Positions 57,600 to 64,000 of a DNA stretch of 64,000 bases are shown one piece after another (within the stretch, counting starts at the first letter, position 1; every line of letters begins with the position of its first letter). The position numbers were made by a program, and so were the translations under genes. The notes below the pieces were generated by a model that made no database searches, was not told where the DNA came from, and saw only the letters and a list, made by a program, of their open reading frames with translations. Source of the DNA: Agromyces ramosus (GTDB lineage Bacteria > Actinomycetota > Actinomycetes > Actinomycetales > Microbacteriaceae); the NCBI RefSeq assembly GCF_030817175.1, contig NZ_JAUSYY010000001.1, positions 2,232,001-2,296,000 of the forward strand, written 5' to 3'.

Positions 57600-58760
57600 A
57601 TGAAACCACTCGAGCGGGTTACCGCGACGGATCTCTCTCGAGTGACGCACGCGCTCCGTGCGGCCCTGTCGGGCGGCGCGGCCGTCTGGTCGGTCGCGGG
57701 CGATCCCGCCGCGCCGACCGATGCCCCACGCGAGGTCGACGACGACATCGCCCTCGTCGTCGAGACGAGCGGATCGACGGATGCCCCGAAGCGCGTCGCC
57801 CTCTCGGCCGACGCGCTGCTCGCCGCTGCCGACGCCACGCACGACGCCCTCGGCGGGCCGGGCCAGTGGCTGCTCGCGCTGCCCGCCCACTACATCGCGG
57901 GCGCCCAGGTGATCGTGCGGGGCATCCACGCGGGCACCCAGGCGGTCGTGCTCGACGGCGAGCACTTCGACGCGGGGGCATTCGCCGCGGCATCCGCTCG
58001 GCTCGCTCCGAACCGGCCGCACTACACGTCGCTCGTGCCCCTGCAGCTCGCCCGCCTCGTCGACGGCGCCGATCGCGACGCCTTCATCGCGGCCGCGCTC
58101 CGCTCGTACGATGCCGTGCTCGTGGGCGGTCAGGCGCTCGCGCCCGGGCTCGCGGAGCGCGCGGCGCACCTCGGCGCGAACGTCGTGCGCACCTACGGAT
58201 CGAGCGAGACCGCCGGCGGCTGCGTCTACGACGGCCGCGCGCTCGAGGGCGTCGGCGTGCGCATCGTCGACGGCATGGTCGAGCTCTCGGGTCCGATGCT
58301 CGCCGACGGCTACCTCGGCGACGCCGGCCGCACGGCTGCGGCGTTCACGACCGATGCCCGCGGCACGCGCTGGTACCGCACGGGCGATCTGGGGGACCTC
58401 GGCGATGACGGGCGACTCCGCGTCCGCGGGCGAGGCGACGACGTCATCATCTCGGGCGGCGTCAAGGTCGTGCTCGGCGAGGTCGAGCGGGCGGTGCGCG
58501 CGGTCCCCGGTTTCGGCGAGGCCGTCGTCGTGGCCGTCGGCGACGCCGCGTGGGGCGAGCGGGCGGCCGTCGTCGCAGCGCGAACGGATGCCGCCGCGAC
58601 ATCCGCTGCCCTCACGAGCCTGGTCGCAGCGACCGACGCCGCGGGGCTCACGCCCGCCGCGCGCCCCGTGCGCCTGCTCCTCGTCGACGCCATGCCCCTG
58701 CTCCCGTCGGGCAAGCCCGACCGGCGTGCGCTCGCCGTGCTCGCCGGCGGCCTGTCGTAA
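57600..58760 (+). CDS. menE: o-succinylbenzoate--CoA ligase
   Basis: A 386-residue ANL-superfamily adenylating enzyme, of the short form usual in Actinobacteria. The P-loop is VVETSGSTDAPKRVALS, motif A5 is TYGSSETAGG, the hinge region YRTGDLGDLGDDGRLRVRGRGDD and the catalytic lysine is in LLPSGKPDRRAL. ATG 57600 is the first start after the menB stop. It activates o-succinylbenzoate for MenB. Confidence 0.94.
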   Translation: MKPLERVTATDLSRVTHALRAALSGGAAVWSVAGDPAAPTDAPREVDDDIALVVETSGSTDAPKRVALSADALLAAADATHDALGGPGQWLLALPAHYIAGAQVIVRGIHAGTQAVVLDGEHFDAGAFAAASARLAPNRPHYTSLVPLQLARLVDGADRDAFIAAALRSYDAVLVGGQALAPGLAERAAHLGANVVRTYGSSETAGGCVYDGRALEGVGVRIVDGMVELSGPMLADGYLGDAGRTAAAFTTDARGTRWYRTGDLGDLGDDGRLRVRGRGDDVIISGGVKVVLGEVERAVRAVPGFGEAVVVAVGDAAWGERAAVVAARTDAAATSAALTSLVAATDAAGLTPAARPVRLLLVDAMPLLPSGKPDRRALAVLAGGLS

Positions 58761-58764
58761 CGGG

Positions 58765-60258
58765 TCAGGCCACCGGCGCGGGCTGCTGCGCGGCATCCGC
58801 CGCAGCCGCTTCCGCGTCGGCCTCGGCGAGCCGGCGCGCCTCCTCGAGATGTGCCTGCACGCTCGCGCGGCCCGGGAGCAGCAGGCTTGCGAGTGCGGCG
58901 ACCGCGAGGCCCGCGACCGAGACCCAGACCGACGCCTGCAGCGCCTCGAGCACGTGCTCTCGGCTCCAGTCGTCGCCGATGATCGTGAAGAAGACGGTCG
59001 TCGAGACGGCGACGCCCACCGCGGCGCCGAGCTGCTGGAAGGTGCTGTACGCCCCGGAGGCCGCACCGGCGTCGGCGACCGGCACGGTTGCGAGCGCGAC
59101 ATCCACGAGCGGGATGATGATCAGCGCGAGGCCCACGCCCGCGAGGGCCATCGGCCACACGGCGGCCCACCCCGTGAAGGACGCGCCCGCCTCGCTGACG
59201 ATCGCGAAGACCCAGAGCACGCCGGCGGCGAGGACCACCGAGCCGCCGGTCACGAGCACCTTGCCCAAGCGGGCGACGAGCGGGATGACCAGGCCCGTGC
59301 CGAGCATCGCGCCGAGGCTGAACGCGAGGAGGTTGAGTCCGGCGGTCAGGGCATCGAAGCCGAGGCCGACCTGCAGGTAGATGATGAACGGCAACGTGAA
59401 CGCGTTGAGCGCACCCTGGAAGGCGGCCTGGGTGACGATGCCCGCCGAGAAGCCGCGATCGGCGAAGAGGGGCATCGGCAGGAGCGCCGAGCCGTCGCGG
59501 CGCATGCGGCGGCGCGAGTACACGACGAACACGGCCAGGAGCACCGCGCCGACGGCGACGGGGATCCAGAGCCAGGCCGGCCAGCCGAGCGCCCGGCCCT
59601 CGACGAGCGGAACCATGAACGCGAGCACCACCGCGCTGAGCAGCAGCACTCCCGGGAGGTCGAGGCGCATCGGGCGAGGCGAGCGGGTCTCGGGCACGAA
59701 CCGCGCCGCCAGGGCGAAGATCGCGATGCCCACGGGGATGTTGATGAGGAATACCGTCCGCCAGCCGAGGCCCCACAGGTCGGCGTCGATGAGCCAGCCG
59801 CCGAGCACGGGACCGGCGACTGCGGCGAGGCCGCTCACGCCGCCGATCAGGCCGTACATCGGCGCGCGTTCGCGCGGGCTGTAGAACGCCTGCACGCAGG
59901 CGAGCAACTGGGGCACCATGAGCGCGGCGAAGAGGCCCTGAGCGATGCGGGTGGCCACGAGCACCTCGCCCGACCACGCGGCGGCGGCGGCTGCCGATGC
60001 GAGGGTGAAGCCGGCGATGCCGACGAGGAAGATGCGCCGGCGGCCGTACAGGTCGCCGAGCCGGCCGCCGGTGATGAGCGCGACGGCGAAGGCGAGCATG
60101 TAGCCACCCACGATCCATTCGAGCTGCGCTTCGGATGCCCCGAGGTCGGCGTCGATCGACGGCAGCGCGACCTGCACGATCGTGACGTCGAGCAGGTCCA
60201 TGAACGAGGCGAACAAGAGGATGCCGATGGCGAGTCCACGGTGCGGGATGGTGGTCAT
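58765..60258 (-). CDS. MFS multidrug efflux transporter (DHA2-like)
   Basis: A 497-residue major facilitator transporter with about 14 predicted helices. Motifs are MDLLDVTIVQVALPSI in helix 1, GRLGDLYGRRRIF (motif A) and GPVLGGWLID (motif C of drug antiporters). The C-terminal tail is an acidic/Ala-rich coil. AAAGGA precedes ATG 60258. It is divergent from a MarR gene, with a perfect operator palindrome between, the usual layout for regulated drug efflux. Confidence 0.9.
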   Translation of the reverse strand: MTTIPHRGLAIGILLFASFMDLLDVTIVQVALPSIDADLGASEAQLEWIVGGYMLAFAVALITGGRLGDLYGRRRIFLVGIAGFTLASAAAAAAWSGEVLVATRIAQGLFAALMVPQLLACVQAFYSPRERAPMYGLIGGVSGLAAVAGPVLGGWLIDADLWGLGWRTVFLINIPVGIAIFALAARFVPETRSPRPMRLDLPGVLLLSAVVLAFMVPLVEGRALGWPAWLWIPVAVGAVLLAVFVVYSRRRMRRDGSALLPMPLFADRGFSAGIVTQAAFQGALNAFTLPFIIYLQVGLGFDALTAGLNLLAFSLGAMLGTGLVIPLVARLGKVLVTGGSVVLAAGVLWVFAIVSEAGASFTGWAAVWPMALAGVGLALIIIPLVDVALATVPVADAGAASGAYSTFQQLGAAVGVAVSTTVFFTIIGDDWSREHVLEALQASVWVSVAGLAVAALASLLLPGRASVQAHLEEARRLAEADAEAAAADAAQQPAPVA

Positions 60259-60307
60259 GCCCGTCGTCCTTTCGTATGCTGAAGTTGTTTCCGAGGTGGA
60301 ATAGTTG

Positions 60308-60330
60308 CATTGTGGGATAATCCCACAATG
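60308..60330. promoter_or_regulatory. MarR-type operator palindrome
   Basis: CATTGTGGGAT-A-ATCCCACAATG is a perfect inverted repeat with 11-bp arms and a 1-bp centre, in the divergent promoter region of the MFS and MarR genes. GATAAT (60316-60321) inside it resembles a -10 box. It is probably the binding site of the neighbouring MarR protein. Confidence 0.75.
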
Positions 60331-60355
60331 GGAAGAATAGGGAGTCGGATCGCGG

Positions 60356-60802
60356 ATGTCAAGCAAGGCCGAGCTCACCGAGCGCATCGTCGGGCTCCTC
60401 CAGCTCGTCATCGCCTCGTCGGTGATGACCAACGAGCGCATCGCCCGATCGCTCGGGCTCAACGTCGTCGACCTGCAGGCACTCGGCTTCATCGCCCGCC
60501 ACGGCGAGGGGATGACGGCGGGCGAGGTGAGTCAGCAGACGGAGCTGCCCACCAGCACGACGACGCGGGTCCTCGACCGGCTCGAGAAGCACGGCTTCAT
60601 CGAGCGATCGACCGATCCCCACGACCGACGGCGCGTCGTCGTGCGGTCACGACCCGAGGCGCTGCCCACCGCCGGTCGGGGCGGCGATGACGACCCCTAC
60701 AGCGGAATCCTGACCGGCATGCAGCGCGTGCACGAGCGGTTCACCGCCGACGAGCTCGAGATCGTCGCGCGCTACCTCGACGCCGTGAAGGACGTGCGCT
60801 GA
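60356..60802 (+). CDS. MarR family transcriptional regulator
   Basis: A 148-residue winged-helix regulator. The recognition region is MTAGEVSQQTELPTSTTTRVLDRLEKHGFI with wing DPHDRRRVVV; dimer helices are at both ends. A loop after the wing (PEALPTAGRGGDDDPYSG) is longer than usual. It likely represses the divergent MFS gene and itself through the palindrome at 60308-60330. Confidence 0.9.
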   Translation: MSSKAELTERIVGLLQLVIASSVMTNERIARSLGLNVVDLQALGFIARHGEGMTAGEVSQQTELPTSTTTRVLDRLEKHGFIERSTDPHDRRRVVVRSRPEALPTAGRGGDDDPYSGILTGMQRVHERFTADELEIVARYLDAVKDVR

Positions 60803-60861
60803 CCCCCGACGGCGGCCGGCTCGCACGGCGCAGCCGTCCGGCCACGAACTAGCATTGCCCT

Positions 60862-61857
60862 GTGGCACGCCCGAAACCCCAGCGCATGAATCCCGACGAC
60901 CTCTCGAAGCGCGGCACTGCCGGCCGCCGTGCGGGGAATCCCGCGAAGAAGCCCGTTCCACCCGCGGGGGCGCCTCGACCCGCGACCGCCGCCGACTGGG
61001 TCGCCGGCGCGCGCCTCCGCACGCTGCCGCTCGCGATCGCCCCGGTCGCGCTCGGAACGGGTGCCGGCATCGTCGCGATCCCCGACGGCTCGTGGCATCC
61101 GGCCCGCGCCGCCCTTGCGCTCGTCGTGGCACTCGCGCTGCAGATCGGCGTGAACTACGCGAACGACTACTCCGACGGCGTGCGCGGCACCGACGACCAC
61201 CGCGTCGGCCCGGCTCGGCTCACCGGCTCGGGGGCCGCGAAGCCGCGTCACGTGCTGGCCGTCGCCGCGAGCTTCTTCGCGCTCGCGGCGCTCGCGGGCC
61301 TCGCGCTCACCCTCGCCACCGGCCAGTGGTGGCTGCTCGCCGTCGGCGCGGTCGCGATCGTCGCGGCGTGGTTCTACACCGGCGGCAAGCGGCCGTACGG
61401 CTACTACGGCCTCGGCGAGCTGTTCGTGTTCGTGTTCTTCGGCCTCGTCGCGACGGCCGGCTCGGCGTTCGTGCAGGCGCTGACCGTGAACCTCGAGGCC
61501 TGGCTCGGCGGCGTCGGTGCCGGACTCCTCGCGTGCGCCGTGCTGATGGCGAACAACCTGCGCGACGTGGCGCAAGACAAGATCGCGCGCAAGCGCACGC
61601 TCGCGGTGCTCGTCGGCCCGCTCGCCGGCCGCGTCCTGTTCGTCGTCTTCATGCTGGTGCCGTTCGCGCTCGCCGGGTTCTGGGCGCTGCTGTACCCCTT
61701 GGCCCTGCTCGTGCAGTTCGCGTTGCTCGCGGCGTTGCCCGCATGCGTCATCGTGCTCACCGCCAAGACGCCGCGCGAGTTCATCATCGCGCTGCAGCTC
61801 GCGAGCCTCACGGCGCTCGCCTACGGCGTCGGCCTCGGACTCGCCTTCGCACTGTAG
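60862..61857 (+). CDS. menA: 1,4-dihydroxy-2-naphthoate polyprenyltransferase
   Basis: A 331-residue UbiA-superfamily membrane enzyme that adds the isoprenoid tail to form demethylmenaquinone. Asp-rich motifs are NYANDYSDGVRGTDD and NNLRDVAQDKIARKRTLAV. About eight to nine helices are predicted. The first 40 residues are basic and cytoplasmic. TAGCAT lies 6 nt before the GTG (leaderless). Confidence 0.94.
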   Translation: MARPKPQRMNPDDLSKRGTAGRRAGNPAKKPVPPAGAPRPATAADWVAGARLRTLPLAIAPVALGTGAGIVAIPDGSWHPARAALALVVALALQIGVNYANDYSDGVRGTDDHRVGPARLTGSGAAKPRHVLAVAASFFALAALAGLALTLATGQWWLLAVGAVAIVAAWFYTGGKRPYGYYGLGELFVFVFFGLVATAGSAFVQALTVNLEAWLGGVGAGLLACAVLMANNLRDVAQDKIARKRTLAVLVGPLAGRVLFVVFMLVPFALAGFWALLYPLALLVQFALLAALPACVIVLTAKTPREFIIALQLASLTALAYGVGLGLAFAL

Positions 61858-61925
61858 AACCCTGACCGCGCAGGACCCGCTCTCCCGGCGGGCGCAGCGA
61901 GGACGTTCTCGCCCGCTCGTACGGG

Positions 61926-62219
61926 CTACTCGGCGGCGTCGGTCGGCCGGTGCGCGGTGCGCTGCTCGACGGCGGCATCCTCTTCCTGGTCGTCGCTGCG
62001 CACGACCGGCTTCTCGCGGTGGCGCGCGGCGTAGAGATCGCTGGACATCGCCTCGCGAGGACGCCGCAGGAAGATGAGCGACGCGCTCAGGCCGAAGAGC
62101 GCTGCGACAGCCGCGGAGACCCACGGGTCGACGCCCGCGGCGAGCAGCACGGCGAGCGGTACGGCGAAGAGCACGACCCGCAACGCGGTGTACCAGATCC
62201 AGACGGGCACGGATTTCAC
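61926..62219 (-). CDS. DUF4229 family membrane protein
   Basis: A 97-residue protein with two predicted helices (about residues 7-27 and 33-50). The DUF4229 pattern SLIFLRRPREAMSSDLYAARHR follows, then an acidic tail. GTG 62219 lies 7 nt after TACACT (leaderless). This family commonly neighbours menaquinone genes in Microbacteriaceae; its function is unknown. Confidence 0.85.
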   Translation of the reverse strand: MKSVPVWIWYTALRVVLFAVPLAVLLAAGVDPWVSAAVAALFGLSASLIFLRRPREAMSSDLYAARHREKPVVRSDDQEEDAAVEQRTAHRPTDAAE

Positions 62220-62294
62220 AGGTGCCAGTGTAGGCGGCAGATCTGGGGGGTGGCTCCCAGCCCGCCGTGACCTCCGCACGCCTAGACTTGGGGG

Positions 62295-62783
62295 ATGATC
62301 CGCCTCGCGATTCCCGTCGTGGTTGCGGCAGTGGTGTTCACGATCTACGCCGTCGTCGATTGTGCACTGTTCGACCGCATGCGCATCCGAGGGCTGCCCC
62401 GGGGCTGGTGGATCGTGGTGATCCTCCTCGTTCCCCTCATCGGTGCGACGCTGTGGTTCGTGATCGGCCGCGGTCGCGCGAACCGATCGTCGGGCCGCGG
62501 CTATTCCGTGGCTCCCGACGACGACGCCGACTTCCTGCGCCAGCTGAACAGCGACGCAGCCCAAGACGAGCGCATCCGCCGGCTCGAGCAAGAGCTCGCC
62601 GAGCTCGACGGCGAGCCCGAGGCGACCGACCCGGGCGACGCACGAGACGGCGACGGTCGCGGCGCCGACGGCCGCGGCGCCCCCGACGACGCCCCCGACG
62701 GTCCCCGAACCGAACGAACCCAGCACCCCGACACCCCCGAAACGCCGGGTGAGGCCGGCCCGTCCGGCCGCCCGAATGGCTGA
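62295..62783 (+). CDS. PLD nuclease N-terminal domain membrane protein
   Basis: A 162-residue protein. The N-terminal 60 residues match the PLDc_N domain: two helices with the loop [19 protein letters not shown] and the ending [10 protein letters not shown] 100-residue acidic, Pro/Asp-rich tail follows with a short coiled coil ([16 protein letters not shown]). No phospholipase catalytic motif is present. TAGACT lies 6 nt before the ATG (leaderless). Its end overlaps the menD start. Confidence 0.88.
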   Translation: MIRLAIPVVVAAVVFTIYAVVDCALFDRMRIRGLPRGWWIVVILLVPLIGATLWFVIGRGRANRSSGRGYSVAPDDDADFLRQLNSDAAQDERIRRLEQELAELDGEPEATDPGDARDGDGRGADGRGAPDDAPDGPRTERTQHPDTPETPGEAGPSGRPNG

Positions 62784-64000
62784 GCCGGCATCCGGCCGGC
62801 CGCATCGTTCGCCGAGTCCGGCGAGCGATGTCGCGATGTCGCTGCTGCAGTCGTTCATCCGGGCCGGAGTCAGTGACGTCGTCGTCGCGCCCGGTTCCCG
62901 CTCGCAGGCGCTCGCGCTCGCCGCCGCCGAGCTCGAGCGCATCGGCGCCGTGCGCCTGCATGTGCGCATCGACGAGCGGGGCGCCGCGTTCCTCGCCCTC
63001 GGGCTCGCGGTCGAGTCCGGCCGTCCCGCACTCGTGATCACGACCTCGGGCACGGCGGTCGCGAACCTGCATCCGGGGGTGCTCGAGGCGCACCATGCCG
63101 GGGTGCCGCTGATCGTGCTCTCGGCCGACCGGCCCGCCGAGCTCCGGGGCATCCGCTCGAACCAGACGACCATGCAGCCCGGCATCTTCGCCGGTGCTGT
63201 GCGGCTCGAACGTGACGTCACCGCGCCCGAAGGGGCGACCGGCGAGACGGATGCCGCGGCGCGCCTCGCTCGCGAGGCCCTCGCCGCGTCGCTCGGCCGC
63301 GTCGCTTCGGGCGCGTTCGTGGCGCATCCCGGTCCGGGGCCGGTGCACCTCAACCTGCAACTGCGCGAGCCGCTGTCGGCGCCGATCGCGCTCGACCCGT
63401 CGGCGGCGGCAGCAACGGCTGCGCCTGCGCCCGCCGAGCCTGCGACTGTTCCCGGGCCCGCGCTCATCGCGGCCGGCCCGCGCACCGTCGTCGTAGCCGG
63501 GGCCGGTGCCGGACCCGCCGCCGAGGAGTTCGCCCGCGACGGCGGCTGGCCGCTCATCGCCGAGGTGACGAGCGGTGCCCACTTCGGCCCGAACCTCGTG
63601 GTCGCCTACCGCGAGCTCCTGCGCGAAGCCGGTTTCGGCGACCAGGTCGAGCGTGTCGTGGTGTTCGGCCACCCCACCCTCTCCCGCGAGGTGCCTGCAC
63701 TGGTGCAGCGCGACGGCGTCGAGGCCATCGCCGTGGCGCCGTGGGGCATCGAGTGGTTCAATCCCGGCCGCCGGATCCACCGGTTCGAGCGTTCGGTGCG
63801 CACCGAGCCGCACCCGCCGTCGGCCGACGAACGCGCCTGGCTCGGCCGCTGGGTGCACGCGAGCCGCATGCTCGTCGAGGCCGGACTGCCCGAGGTCGCT
63901 CCCGTCGCGAGTGGCGTCGACGAGACCGGTCACGTCAGCGACTTCGCCGCGCAACGTGAGTACATGCGGGTCCAGCTCGCCGCCATGCGCGCGCCGGTCA
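62776..64000 (+). CDS. menD: SEPHCHC synthase, 3' end outside window
   Basis: The first 408 residues of the thiamine-diphosphate enzyme that joins isochorismate and 2-oxoglutarate in menaquinone synthesis. Features are [27 protein letters not shown], the [13 protein letters not shown] glutamate region, [19 protein letters not shown] and [11 protein letters not shown]. The cofactor-binding C-terminal domain lies beyond the window. The ATG at 62776 overlaps the preceding gene by 8 nt. Confidence 0.93.
   Translation, partial: MAEPASGRPHRSPSPASDVAMSLLQSFIRAGVSDVVVAPGSRSQALALAAAELERIGAVRLHVRIDERGAAFLALGLAVESGRPALVITTSGTAVANLHPGVLEAHHAGVPLIVLSADRPAELRGIRSNQTTMQPGIFAGAVRLERDVTAPEGATGETDAAARLAREALAASLGRVASGAFVAHPGPGPVHLNLQLREPLSAPIALDPSAAAATAAPAPAEPATVPGPALIAAGPRTVVVAGAGAGPAAEEFARDGGWPLIAEVTSGAHFGPNLVVAYRELLREAGFGDQVERVVVFGHPTLSREVPALVQRDGVEAIAVAPWGIEWFNPGRRIHRFERSVRTEPHPPSADERAWLGRWVHASRMLVEAGLPEVAPVASGVDETGHVSDFAAQREYMRVQLAAMRAPV

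Overview
The window looks like the chromosome of a high-GC actinobacterium of the family Microbacteriaceae (Agromyces/Microbacterium-like). This is inferred from the base composition, a menaquinone pathway, the actinobacterial ribosomal protein bS22, the small families DUF7882, DUF4229 and DUF6766, and many genes whose start codon lies only 6-8 nt after a TAnnnT box, as in leaderless transcription. I see no insertion sequence, prophage, CRISPR array or rRNA operon. The genus is not proven.

Layout. 1-7.3 kb: stress and DNA-maintenance genes: the 3' part of a LigD-type ligase, an Nramp-related transporter, topoisomerase IB, an SDR oxidoreductase, an SRPBCC protein and two inverted DUF7882 paralogues. 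7.3-20 kb: a zinc alcohol dehydrogenase and two carbohydrate ABC importers. One importer has a frameshifted permease; the other sits with a LacI regulator and a GH13 alpha-glucosidase. 20-25 kb: tRNA-Arg(ACG), an integral membrane protein, a GNAT gene behind a 16-residue leader ORF, and MarR and receiver-less winged-helix regulators. 25-45.7 kb: housekeeping genes: upp, tadA, a CDF transporter, proC, a GH20 hexosaminidase, rlmC, TrkA/TrkH potassium uptake, bS22, an FAD-Rieske oxidoreductase, a formylglycine-generating enzyme and an archaeal-type AspRS. It ends with the System II cytochrome c maturation cluster (TlpA, CcdA, ResB, CcsB). 45.7-55.2 kb: a large LuxR-family ATPase regulator and a secreted 2010-residue amylopullulanase. 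55.2-64 kb: menaquinone genes menC, menB, menE, menA and menD (cut by the window end), with a divergent MarR/MFS efflux pair.

How the parts work together. The amylopullulanase can cut starch outside the cell, the ABC importers take up the oligosaccharides, and the cytoplasmic GH13 enzyme hydrolyses them. LacI-type sites with an AGCGCT core lie in front of both the amylopullulanase and the first importer, so the LacI protein encoded here may control both. Neither importer has its own ATPase, so a shared MsiK-type ATPase elsewhere is likely.

The main unexplained signals are regulatory. (1) A shared promoter architecture, GTCAA-S-CCCC-T-n-GCC ending near -35 with a TAnnnT box 27-29 bp after GTCAA, precedes at least seven transcription units, mostly of stress type. 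(2) A hairpin with core GCAGGATGAGC sits at three convergent gene junctions. (3) A second two-tier hairpin family flanks the LuxR-type regulator. (4) The heptamer GGATGCC/GGCATCC appears strongly over-used on both strands. (5) A leader peptide is coupled to an acetyltransferase. (6) A phosphatase and a lipoprotein thioredoxin share one uninterrupted frame.
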